Positions 52,750 to 61,031 of a stretch of 64,000 nt of DNA are shown one piece after another. Position numbers and translations under genes: made by a program. Position 1 is the first letter of the stretch, and each line of letters begins with the position of its first letter. The stretch is taken from NCBI GenBank assembly GCA_947466425.1, contig CANIBZ010000006.1, forward strand, positions 1 through 64,000, given 5' to 3'. This stretch comes from Flavobacteriales bacterium (GTDB taxonomy: Bacteria; Bacteroidota; Bacteroidia; Flavobacteriales_D; Sanyastnellaceae). The notes under the pieces are model-generated. The model ran no database searches and had not been told where the DNA came from. It worked only from the letters and a program-made list of their open reading frames with translations.

Positions 52750-53570
52750 AGAAAAAAATCATACTTGAAGTCGAAACCCTTTTCACTTCCCATCGGAAAT
52801 AAAAATGCCTCTGATTGAAGAATCAATTCTTGCTGAAGAGCACCTACATTTTCACCATATGCTTCCAACAAACTTCCTTTATTTCGGAGCAAGTCATGTG
52901 AGCCGAGCGATGCAATCTGAATCACCCTTCTAGGCTCATCGAATTTCGCTTTGCCAATAGGAGCAGAGACATGTGTGAACGGAAGTGCATCTTTTTCCAA
53001 AAGAATTGAATCGCTCCACAAGATCACATCGGATTTCTTTCGAGTTAATTCTGAAAGCCAGTTTTCTAACTTTTTATTTGGAAGGAAAGAGGTCGCGTCG
53101 AATCTAAAACCATCGATTCCCATTTCCAAAAAGGAAAAAAGTGAGTTCAATAAATTTTCCGAATGGTGTTCGCTGAAGTGATTTATTTGAAAGACGTCAT
53201 TCCAATTCGTTCCAATAGGGTGAAAGAGCGATTCATTTCCATCTAAAGCAAAAAAATCCTTGTCATGAGCAAACTTGTGATTGCTGGAGGCGTGGTTCAA
53301 AACAACATCTAGAATCACCTTCATTCCCTTATCATGAGCGGCTTGTGTGAATAATTTTAGCCCATCAACTCCACCCAATTCCTTTCGAACTTCAAAATTG
53401 TCTGTAATACAATAAGGTGATCTGCTATTTTGAATATCTATCGGATTTATTGGAAGAAGATATAGCGCGTCAATATTAAGCGATTTAATTTCATTAAACT
53501 GACGAATAGCAGCTTCAAAGGTGCCTTCTTGAGTAAAATGGTGGATGGATATTTCGTAAATTCGCTTCAC
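52746..53570 (-). CDS. reduced alpha-amylase (GH13) family protein
   Basis: This 274-residue protein is a minimal TIM-barrel of the GH13 family, shorter than active enzymes (400+ residues). Region I (DVVLNH, 88-93), the nucleophile region II (DGFRFDATSF, Asp about 158) and region IV (LGSHD, 223-226) are present. In region III the expected Glu acid/base is not at its place; the strand reads VILWSDSILL, with Asp about 187. It lacks the C-terminal beta domain. No signal peptide is present. It may be a non-catalytic or altered relative of trehalose/maltose-type enzymes; substrate unknown. Confidence 0.85.
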   Translation of the reverse strand: MKRIYEISIHHFTQEGTFEAAIRQFNEIKSLNIDALYLLPINPIDIQNSRSPYCITDNFEVRKELGGVDGLKLFTQAAHDKGMKVILDVVLNHASSNHKFAHDKDFFALDGNESLFHPIGTNWNDVFQINHFSEHHSENLLNSLFSFLEMGIDGFRFDATSFLPNKKLENWLSELTRKKSDVILWSDSILLEKDALPFTHVSAPIGKAKFDEPRRVIQIASLGSHDLLRNKGSLLEAYGENVGALQQELILQSEAFLFPMGSEKGFDFKYDFFL

Positions 53571-53625
53571 TATCGCAAATGTAGGTCAGGATTATATTTA
53601 GCAGAACGCGGAACGGTTTAACCGA

Positions 53626-54495
53626 ATGAATAGAACGAAATTTTTGAAAACCATGGGGATATTGTCGGTAGGAGCGGTGCTCCCTTTAAGTGCGTTGGAA
53701 GTTCTAAGCAACGGAAAGTCAACTCCTAAATTTCCGATATTCTTTTTCGGACACGGTTCTCCTATGAATGCCATTGAGCAGAATAAATACGTTGAAGGTT
53801 GGAGAAAGTCTATTCAAAATATAGAAACGCCTCAGGCTATACTCTGTATCTCAGCGCATTGGTTAACCAAGGGCACAAAGGTTACGGCCATGGAGATGCC
53901 CCGAACCATTCATGATTTTGGTGGATTTCCAGATGAATTATTCGCAGTTGAATATCCGGCAAAGGGAGATTCAGCGCTTGCGGATCACATTGCCGAACAT
54001 TTAGATTTAGGCGAAGAAAGACTGGATATGGAATGGGGCTTGGATCATGGCACTTGGAGTGTTTTAAAACAGATTTTCCCAATGGCGAACATTCCAGTTT
54101 TGCAGTTAAGCATTGATTATAGCTTGTCTCATGCTCAACATTTAGAGTTAGGCGCAAAGCTGGAAGCATTAAGAAAAAGAGGAGTTTTAATTGTTGGATC
54201 AGGTAATTTGGTTCACAACCTCAGAGCCATCGATTGGAATAATTTGGAATCTGGATATGATTGGGCCATTGAGGCTCAAGAGAATATTTCGAAAGAGTTG
54301 AAGATGAAGAATTTCGATTTCTTTAAAAATATAGAGCAAAGGGGAGCTGCTTATAAAAACGCTATCCCAACTCCTGATCATTATTGGCCAGCATTATATT
54401 CGATGTCGGCAATGGGGAAGGACGATATTTCCTTTTTCAATGAATATTACGCCATGGGAAGTTTAAGTATGCATTCATTTAAAAGTGCGAGTTGA
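53626..54495 (+). CDS. class III extradiol dioxygenase (DODA/YgiD-like)
   Basis: This 289-residue protein belongs to the LigB-type extradiol dioxygenase family (4,5-DOPA dioxygenase-like). Conserved His-containing segments are FFGHGSPMNAI, ISAHWLTKG, MEWGLDHGTWSVL and GSGNLVHNLRAIDW. The N-terminus (NRTKFLKTMGILSVGAVLPLS) is hydrophobic and resembles an export signal, possibly a degenerate twin-arginine signal, which is not typical of the cytoplasmic E. coli protein. The efflux gene follows 1 base after its stop, so the dioxygenase and the transporter form an operon; the substrate is unknown. Confidence 0.88.
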   Translation: MNRTKFLKTMGILSVGAVLPLSALEVLSNGKSTPKFPIFFFGHGSPMNAIEQNKYVEGWRKSIQNIETPQAILCISAHWLTKGTKVTAMEMPRTIHDFGGFPDELFAVEYPAKGDSALADHIAEHLDLGEERLDMEWGLDHGTWSVLKQIFPMANIPVLQLSIDYSLSHAQHLELGAKLEALRKRGVLIVGSGNLVHNLRAIDWNNLESGYDWAIEAQENISKELKMKNFDFFKNIEQRGAAYKNAIPTPDHYWPALYSMSAMGKDDISFFNEYYAMGSLSMHSFKSAS

Positions 54496-54496
54496 A

Positions 54497-55603
54497 ATGA
54501 AAAATATCACGCTAGTTAGTTTCACCAAACTTCTTTTATGTTCACTCGCATTTGTTGCTTGCGGTGGAAACAAGCAAGAAGTTCAGCCTGTTCGAAAGAA
54601 CATTACCGAAACTGTTTTTGCTTCTGGAAGTATTGAAGCCATTGACAAATACAATTTATCGGCGCAAACGGAAGGGTATCTGTTGGATCTTTTCGTTCAA
54701 GATGGAGACAGTGTTTCAACTGGACAATTATTGGCCCGAATTGACAACTCTTCAACCGAAGCACAAGCTGCTTCAGCCCAACAGCAATTAGCCATTGCGG
54801 AGCAGAATGTCTCATCCAATGGCCCCGCATTGAAGGAATTGGAGAACAACATTGTTTTTGCAGAGAAGAAGGTGAGCCAAGATAAATTGATTTTCGAAAG
54901 GTATTCGCGCCTAATTGTCTCTGATGCTGCAAGTACCATTCAACTTGAAAGTAGCAAATTGAATTATGAGAATTCTGTTTCGAATCTAACTTCGCTTAAA
55001 GAGCGATACAAAACTGTAAAGCAACAAGCGGAGATGAGCAAGCTAGTCCTTCAAGCAACTGCAAAAACTCAACGTAATGCTGCACTTTTCAATGAAGTGA
55101 AGGCACTTGAAAACGGGAAGGTGGCTAAGATTCTTAAGAAAAAGGGCGATTTCATTCGAAAAGGAGATGCGATTGCCATGATGGCGAACATGAATACATT
55201 GGTTGCCAAATTGAATTTGGATGAGAATAGCATTGCAAAAGTTCAAGTGGGACAGAATGTACATCTTCGTTTGAACGCAACAAAAGATGAATTGATTGAA
55301 GGAAAAGTACTTCGCATTTATCCGCTGTTCGATGAAGCGAGTCAGTCTTATTTGGTAGATGTTTCCTTCAACACACCCTTACAATTTAATGTATTAGGAA
55401 CAAGGCTGGAGGCGAACATTGATATATCAACCAAAGAGAATGTGATACTTATTCCTAGAAGTTATTTAAGTTTCTCCGAAACCGTTTTGGTAAAAGGAGA
55501 GAAGGATCCTCGAAAAGTTAAAGTTGGAATTCGAAGCACGGAGTATGTTGAAATTCTCGAAGGTCTTTCTGAAAGTGATGTCTTGCAGCCGTTGAAGAAA
55601 TAA
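54497..55603 (+). CDS. HlyD-family membrane fusion protein (lipoprotein)
   Basis: This 368-residue periplasmic adaptor links an inner-membrane ABC pump to an outer-membrane channel. It has a lipobox (LLLCSLAFVACGGN), a biotinyl-lipoyl half-motif (YNLSAQTEGYLLDLFVQDGDSVSTGQLLARI in two parts), a long coiled-coil hairpin (about 85-190) and a C-terminal beta-barrel part (LNLDENSIAKVQVGQNVHL). The ATG at 54497 is chosen over a GTG four codons upstream. Together with the next two genes it forms a DevBCA/MacAB-like exporter. Confidence 0.93.
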   Translation: MKNITLVSFTKLLLCSLAFVACGGNKQEVQPVRKNITETVFASGSIEAIDKYNLSAQTEGYLLDLFVQDGDSVSTGQLLARIDNSSTEAQAASAQQQLAIAEQNVSSNGPALKELENNIVFAEKKVSQDKLIFERYSRLIVSDAASTIQLESSKLNYENSVSNLTSLKERYKTVKQQAEMSKLVLQATAKTQRNAALFNEVKALENGKVAKILKKKGDFIRKGDAIAMMANMNTLVAKLNLDENSIAKVQVGQNVHLRLNATKDELIEGKVLRIYPLFDEASQSYLVDVSFNTPLQFNVLGTRLEANIDISTKENVILIPRSYLSFSETVLVKGEKDPRKVKVGIRSTEYVEILEGLSESDVLQPLKK

Positions 55604-56832
55604 TGGCGAATTCCATCAATAGAAAAATAGCAACTACGTATTTCATTTCTGGAAGGAAAATGACTACGGTTGCCATTGTTGGGGTGCTTTTGGGTATTTC
55701 AATTTTCATTTTTATGAATTCGTTGAGTGCCGGTTTCGATCGACAGTCGAGTGAATCGTTTTTCAAGACCACTGCCCACATACGGATATACAAAGACGAT
55801 GTGCTGAGTGTGCCGCTTCAACCGGAAAATGAAAATTCTGTGTTAATTGTCAATCCGAAAGTAGTTCCAACCAAGAACACCATTGACAATCCGGAAGAAA
55901 TTTTGGCATTGGTTAAACAGCATTCGGACGTTATTGTCGCATTTCCTCAAGTGAATACGCCTGTTTTTTATAACAATGGCAAATCTCAGATTGCAGGAAC
56001 AACCATTGGATTTCCTCCGGTTGAAGGAAATCAATTGTATAAAATTGAAAACTTCATGGTTCAAGGTGCCGTTCAAAATTTGGAAATGAATCGCAACGGA
56101 ATCATTATTGGAAGTGGGATTGCAGATCGAATGAATTTGAACACTGGCGACAATCTGAGCATTACATCTTCCAAAGGAGTGAATTTGAATTTGACTGTGG
56201 TTGGAATATTCCAAACCAACAATTCTCGTGAAGACAAATCGAAATCGTATGTCAATTTAGCCCTTGCCCAGCAGTTGCTTCGAGAGGGAAATACCTATAT
56301 CACAGATATTAACGTGAATGTGACCGATCCTAACAAAGCTCCAGCAATTGCAGAGGAATTATCGACCATAACCGGTTACAAAGCAGAGGATTGGAAGGCA
56401 GCCAACGCCGCATACATGGCGGCATCTAAAATGAGAAAGATTGTCATCACCTTTATTTCGTTCACGCTTTTAATTGTTTCTTGCTTTGGGATATACAATA
56501 TCTTGAACATGACCGTTTCTCAAAAGATTAATGATATTGCCATTTTGAAAGCCATTGGTTTCAACGGGAAAGACGTTGTTCGAATCTTTGTCTATCAGGC
56601 CCTAACCATTGGAATGATAGGCGTGGTCTTGGGGGTGGGGTTCGCCATGATTCTGGTGAATATCTTAAGTCACGTATATATTGGAGGAGATATTGGAAAT
56701 TTTCCAATAGGATTTGAACCTCTTGTCTTTTTGAAAGGAATTCTCGTTGGATTCTTCATCACATTTTTAGCGGGTTATGTCCCTGCGCGCAAAGCGGCAA
56801 AGGTTGACCCGGTGAGCATATTCCGCAAGTAA
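55603..56832 (+). CDS. FtsX/MacB-type ABC transporter permease
   Basis: This 409-residue permease has an N-terminal membrane segment (TVAIVGVLLGISIFIFMNSL), a large periplasmic domain (about 45-270) and three C-terminal segments with the FtsX signature ILNMTVSQKINDIAILKAIGF then GKDVVRIF. The end GYVPARKAAKVDPVSIFRK is typical of MacB/DevC permeases. Its ATG shares the A of the previous TAA, and the ATPase gene follows by one base. It likely works as a dimer exporting lipids, glycolipids or small compounds. Confidence 0.94.
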   Translation: MANSINRKIATTYFISGRKMTTVAIVGVLLGISIFIFMNSLSAGFDRQSSESFFKTTAHIRIYKDDVLSVPLQPENENSVLIVNPKVVPTKNTIDNPEEILALVKQHSDVIVAFPQVNTPVFYNNGKSQIAGTTIGFPPVEGNQLYKIENFMVQGAVQNLEMNRNGIIIGSGIADRMNLNTGDNLSITSSKGVNLNLTVVGIFQTNNSREDKSKSYVNLALAQQLLREGNTYITDINVNVTDPNKAPAIAEELSTITGYKAEDWKAANAAYMAASKMRKIVITFISFTLLIVSCFGIYNILNMTVSQKINDIAILKAIGFNGKDVVRIFVYQALTIGMIGVVLGVGFAMILVNILSHVYIGGDIGNFPIGFEPLVFLKGILVGFFITFLAGYVPARKAAKVDPVSIFRK

Positions 56833-56833
56833 A

Positions 56834-57508
56834 ATGATATTGGAAGTAAAAAATATTGAAAAGTTCTTTCACGATCCTGTGGAGTTCAAGGTCCTGAACG
56901 ACATTTCCTTTGGAGTAGAAAAGGGCGAGTTTTTGACTTTGGTAGGAAAATCGGGATGCGGTAAATCGACGCTGCTGTATATCTTATCTACGATGGACAC
57001 TGAGTACAAGGGACAACTTATTATCGATGGAGAGAATGTTACTTCTTACGGACAAGATCAATTAGCAGCGATTCGGAATGAAAAAATCGGATTTATCTTC
57101 CAATTTCACTATTTATTGGCTGATTTTACCTGTTTGAACAACATTATGATTCCAGCTTTGAAATTGGGAAAGCTGTCGAAAGAGGAAATTGAATACAAGG
57201 CCATGGAGAAATTGCGCATGTTGGACATGACAGATCAAGCGCTAAAACCGGCTTCAAAACTTTCGGGAGGACAGCAGCAGCGAATCGCCATTGCGAGAGC
57301 GCTCATTAATGATCCTTTGATTATTATGGGAGATGAGCCGACCGGGAATTTAGACAGTAAGAATACCCAAGTGGTTTTCGAGATTCTTCAGGAATTAGCG
57401 CATGAAAAAGGTCAGACCATTATTGCAGTAACGCACGACAATGATTTCGCGAAGGCGAGTGATCGAACGATTATCATGTCTGACGGACAGATTGTTAGGG
57501 GCGAATAA
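56834..57508 (+). CDS. ABC transporter ATP-binding protein (LolD/MacB/DevA type)
   Basis: This 224-residue ATPase has Walker A VGKSGCGKSTLLYIL, Q-loop GFIFQFHYLLADFT, signature KLSGGQQQRIAIARAL, Walker B LIIMGDEPTGNLDS and the H-loop IAVTHDNDFA. It powers the FtsX-type permease encoded just upstream. A hairpin (GGGCGAAT-AATC-ATTCGCCC) spans its stop codon at 57506-57508. Confidence 0.96.
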   Translation: MILEVKNIEKFFHDPVEFKVLNDISFGVEKGEFLTLVGKSGCGKSTLLYILSTMDTEYKGQLIIDGENVTSYGQDQLAAIRNEKIGFIFQFHYLLADFTCLNNIMIPALKLGKLSKEEIEYKAMEKLRMLDMTDQALKPASKLSGGQQQRIAIARALINDPLIIMGDEPTGNLDSKNTQVVFEILQELAHEKGQTIIAVTHDNDFAKASDRTIIMSDGQIVRGE

Positions 57509-57518
57509 TCATTCGCCC
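57499..57518 (+). terminator. hairpin over the stop codon of the ATPase gene
   Basis: GGGCGAAT and ATTCGCCC form an 8-bp stem around AATC, and the stop TAA lies at its apex. No T-run follows, so termination or mRNA 3'-end protection is only a guess. Confidence 0.5.
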
Positions 57519-57546
57519 GTATTAAAGGAGAAAGGAAATATCCTAC

Positions 57547-57561
57547 TTTACATAATGTAAA
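57547..57561. repeat. 15-bp palindrome TTTACAT-A-ATGTAAA
   Basis: A perfect palindrome lies in the convergent gap between the ATPase and Cys-rich protein genes. It could be an operator, but no promoter is nearby. Confidence 0.5.
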
Positions 57562-57610
57562 TTATGTGTCTTTTGAATGTGTTGTAAACTGAATGTCAAT
57601 GAATTAAAAA

Positions 57611-57634
57611 ACTCGGATTCCTCCGAGTCTTTTA
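57611..57634. terminator. bidirectional terminator
   Basis: ACTCGGA and TCCGAGT pair around TTCC, preceded by A6 and followed by CTTTT. It separates the convergent ATPase and Cys-rich membrane protein genes. Confidence 0.8.
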
Positions 57635-57656
57635 AAAATCAAAGTAAACCTATAGT

Positions 57657-58346
57657 CTAATGCTCTTCTTCTGTGTGTTCAGATTCATTCGAATCTTTCT
57701 TACAGCAGGCTTTTTTCTGTAAAGTTGTATCTCCTTTGCAACACGCATCGGTTCCGTCGTGTTTGCAACCTGGTGTGCAATTCGCTGTGCATTTCTCTGA
57801 GTTTATGAATGTGCATCCTTCGTGGCCAGACATGCCTTTGCATCCTTCATGACCGGACATTCCCTTGCAAGATTCTCCTGATCCTTCAGCAGAGCAACAA
57901 CTTGATATTTCTGGATGACGAATTTCGCCTCCGGTTAATCCAGCTTTGCTAATGAGCACAATAGCTATAATTCCGATAAAAACAACCAGAATTTCTGCTT
58001 TTTTAGTGTGTTTGTGACCTTTTCTGTGTCCAAATAAAGCAATTCCGGCAAAAACACCTGTAACGATACATGGCCAAAAAGCCAATTCAGCAGCTTCTTC
58101 GTGCTCATGGATGAGGTCTTCGTTCACACAATATTTCCCTTTATTTTCTTCAAAGAAATGCTCAGAAGCTCCTCCAGAATACATAGTAGGGTAACTTGAA
58201 AGTCCAGCAAACATGGTAATCCACAATCCCACAGATGAAACAACCTGTTTTTTGGTTAAAAGTCCAAAAATAACCACCAAAACACCGATAATTAGTCCAA
58301 TTATGGGCAAATGATTGATTAAAAGATGTATGTGCGGTGCGTTCAT
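57657..58346 (-). CDS. membrane protein with His-rich face and Cys-rich C-terminal tail
   Basis: This 229-residue protein has four membrane segments (about 12-30, 35-52, 92-107, 117-134). Its start APHIHLLINHLPIIG resembles the DUF2231-like membrane proteins, with His residues that could bind heme or metal. A loop with HEHEEAAEL and GHRKGHKHTKK adds more His. The tail (about 140-229) has 12 cysteines, including two copies of CKGMSGHEG and pairs CC at 150, 202 and 214, like a metallothionein or copper-binding tail. The sequence ends SEHTEEEH. Metal handling at the membrane is inference. It is a single gene. Confidence 0.85.
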   Translation of the reverse strand: MNAPHIHLLINHLPIIGLIIGVLVVIFGLLTKKQVVSSVGLWITMFAGLSSYPTMYSGGASEHFFEENKGKYCVNEDLIHEHEEAAELAFWPCIVTGVFAGIALFGHRKGHKHTKKAEILVVFIGIIAIVLISKAGLTGGEIRHPEISSCCSAEGSGESCKGMSGHEGCKGMSGHEGCTFINSEKCTANCTPGCKHDGTDACCKGDTTLQKKACCKKDSNESEHTEEEH

Positions 58347-58422
58347 TTTTATCAGTACTTATTATTTAACTCAAAACATTTTAAGTTCTTATTTTCAGCA
58401 ACTTAGACAATCTTACTTAAAT

Positions 58423-61023
58423 CTAAAATAAAGACGGCTGAATGGTTTCAGTTCCGTCTTCATTGAGTGAGGTTGTCGTCTGAGGACGAGTGGCTAAAAT
58501 AGCCTCGTCGGCTTGCTGCTCTCGCTCAATATCGGATTCAAGCAAATCAACTGAAAGGATAGGATAAGTTGAAAGCCTGTTTCCAATCGCCTTTACTCCT
58601 TTAATGGAAATAAAATCGGGTAGGTTCAGTGTTTCATCCATCTTATTCTGCGATTGCTTGAACTTCTTATTGAAACGGATATACACATTTGGGAAATGGT
58701 TCGTAGTCGCCACCGCCAATTTCGATTTTGGGTGCTCGGTAATAAATCGAACCAAGCCTTTGCTGGGTTCAACCAAGAATCGTTTCACCATCCAAGTTTC
58801 TTTTTCACCGTCGAAATAAACCGAGCTCAGCGGTTTCTCGGGGAGCCATTTTTCAACGGAAATCATATTGTCTGGAAAGTGAACACTTAAATCTGGTGCA
58901 ATTAATTGATAATCTCCCGAAGATTGTATGACAAGAATCTTATCCTCTGGACCGAAATCTCCTAGGAATCTGCCTCGACCTTCGTCGTTTAGTCGTTGGA
59001 CACTTTCGTCGATCCAAATTTTTCTTGCGCTAAGAGTTGAAACCCCAGCCGATTTCAATTCAACCTTTTTAACCGGATATTTGGTGGCGACATTTCCTTG
59101 AGCGTCTCGACCTTTAACTGCCAATTCAGAGAAGTCAACATCGAACTTCAATTTCTTCAATCGCTCAAGAGCTCTTAAATTGACCGTAACTACTTCGGCT
59201 TCTCCGTTCGGATTGGCGCTAAAGTATAGCGTTTCACTTCCGGGCGTTCCTTTGGTTAAGTCGTATTCTTTGTCGCGGGTTATGGAGGTTACTGCAAAAC
59301 GCTTGATGTTCGCTCCGCCGTTTTTACCGTCGCGATACATGAAGTTGTAAATGGTGCGGCGATCGTCTTTCTTCCAAACAGCAATGTGAATGATGTCTTT
59401 TCCGAAGAAAGCTTTCTGTTGAACTTTCGAAACCATCATTTTCCCATCCTTCCGGAATACGATGATATCATCGATATCGGAACATTCACAAACGAATTCA
59501 CCTTCGTCGCGTTTCAATCCAATTCCGGCAAAACCTTCTGCCAAATTCACAGAAAGCTTGGCATTGGCAATGGCCACAGCAGCAGCCTGAACAGTATCGA
59601 AGGTTTTGATTTCCGTTCTACGCTCTCTGCCTTTTCCGTATTTCGCTTTCAAATCTTTGAAATAGGCAATGGCCGTATCTGTTAGATGATTCAGTTTTTC
59701 TTTGACTTGATCAATTTCACCTTCCAACCTAGAAATGAAATCGTCTGCCTTGTTGCTATCGAATCTCGAAATTCGTTTGATCTTGATTTCAGTCAAGCGA
59801 GCCACATCTTCATCGGTCACCGCGCGCAAGAATTTCTTGGTATGTGGCTTTAATCCTTTGTGAATCGCAAGAATGATGTCATCCCACGTTTCGCATTCCT
59901 CAATGTCGCGGTAGATTCTCTTTTCAATGAAAATCTTTTCCAACGAAGCGAAATGCCAGCTTTCTTGAAGTTCATTCAGCTGAATTTCCAGCTCCTTTCC
60001 AATTAAATCACGCGTTCTATCTGCTGAAATTTTCAGAAGCTCATCCACAGGAAGGAATTTCGGACGGTCATCGTGGATAACACACGAGTTCGGAGAAATG
60101 CTTATTTCACAATCGGTGAAGGCGTATAACGCGTCAATGGTCTTATCCGGAGAAACACCTGTTGCCAAGTGAACCATGATTTCTACAAACTCGGCAGTGT
60201 TGTCTTCAATTTTCTTGATCTTGATTTTGCCTTTTTCGTTGGCTTTCAAGATGGAATCAATTAATGAAGATGTCGTTGTCCCGAAGGGAATTTCAGTAAT
60301 AATTAAGCAACGAGCTGCATCGTCTTTTTTGATTTTCGCGCGAACGCGAACTTTTCCTCCACGAAGTCCACCGTTGTAATCCGAAAAATCGGCCATTCCA
60401 CCAGTCAAGAAATCGGGAACAATGTGCGTTTTCTTTCCACGCAAAGCGTCAATACTCGCATCAATGAGTTCAACGAAGTTGTGTGGAAGGATTTTACAAG
60501 CCAATCCCACAGCAATTCCTTCAACCCCTAATGAAAGTAAAAGCGGAAATTTAACAGGAAGCGTTTCCGGTTCCTTGTTTCTTCCATCGTAACTCGCTAA
60601 CCAATTCGTTGTTTTCGGATTGAAAATAATCTCTTGCGAGAGTTTGTTCAATCGCGATTCAATGTAACGAGGCGCTGCTGCGCTGTCACCAGTAAAAATG
60701 TTACCCCAGTTTCCTTGGGTATCGATTAGCAAATTCTTTTGTCCGATTTGAACCAAGGCGTCACCAATAGAAGCATCTCCATGCGGATGGTACTTCATGG
60801 TGTTTCCGATTACGTTCGCCACCTTGTTGAAACGACCATCGTCCATTTCCCACAAGCTGTGCAAAATTCTTCGTTGAACCGGCTTCAGTCCGTCGTATAA
60901 ATGCGGGACCGCGCGCTCCAGGATTACGTATGAGGCATATTCCAAAAACCAACCTTCATAGAGGTCGGTTACCCCAACTACGTTTCCTAATTTATTTTCT
61001 TCTGGATTTGTATTTTCTTCCAT
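58423..61023 (-). CDS. parC: DNA topoisomerase IV subunit A
   Basis: ParC is the breakage-reunion subunit of topoisomerase IV, which unlinks replicated chromosomes. The 866-residue protein has the N-terminal region RAVPHLYDGLKPVQRRIL, the QGNWGNIFTGDSAAAPRY segment with the active-site Tyr in PRYIE, and GVEGIAVGLACKILPHNF. The C-terminal half holds diverged beta-pinwheel blades rather than the GyrA-box type, which together with its parE partner supports ParC over GyrA. The gene starts 8 bp after parE. Confidence 0.95.
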   Translation of the reverse strand: MEENTNPEENKLGNVVGVTDLYEGWFLEYASYVILERAVPHLYDGLKPVQRRILHSLWEMDDGRFNKVANVIGNTMKYHPHGDASIGDALVQIGQKNLLIDTQGNWGNIFTGDSAAAPRYIESRLNKLSQEIIFNPKTTNWLASYDGRNKEPETLPVKFPLLLSLGVEGIAVGLACKILPHNFVELIDASIDALRGKKTHIVPDFLTGGMADFSDYNGGLRGGKVRVRAKIKKDDAARCLIITEIPFGTTTSSLIDSILKANEKGKIKIKKIEDNTAEFVEIMVHLATGVSPDKTIDALYAFTDCEISISPNSCVIHDDRPKFLPVDELLKISADRTRDLIGKELEIQLNELQESWHFASLEKIFIEKRIYRDIEECETWDDIILAIHKGLKPHTKKFLRAVTDEDVARLTEIKIKRISRFDSNKADDFISRLEGEIDQVKEKLNHLTDTAIAYFKDLKAKYGKGRERRTEIKTFDTVQAAAVAIANAKLSVNLAEGFAGIGLKRDEGEFVCECSDIDDIIVFRKDGKMMVSKVQQKAFFGKDIIHIAVWKKDDRRTIYNFMYRDGKNGGANIKRFAVTSITRDKEYDLTKGTPGSETLYFSANPNGEAEVVTVNLRALERLKKLKFDVDFSELAVKGRDAQGNVATKYPVKKVELKSAGVSTLSARKIWIDESVQRLNDEGRGRFLGDFGPEDKILVIQSSGDYQLIAPDLSVHFPDNMISVEKWLPEKPLSSVYFDGEKETWMVKRFLVEPSKGLVRFITEHPKSKLAVATTNHFPNVYIRFNKKFKQSQNKMDETLNLPDFISIKGVKAIGNRLSTYPILSVDLLESDIEREQQADEAILATRPQTTTSLNEDGTETIQPSLF

Positions 61024-61031
61024 CTCCTCTC

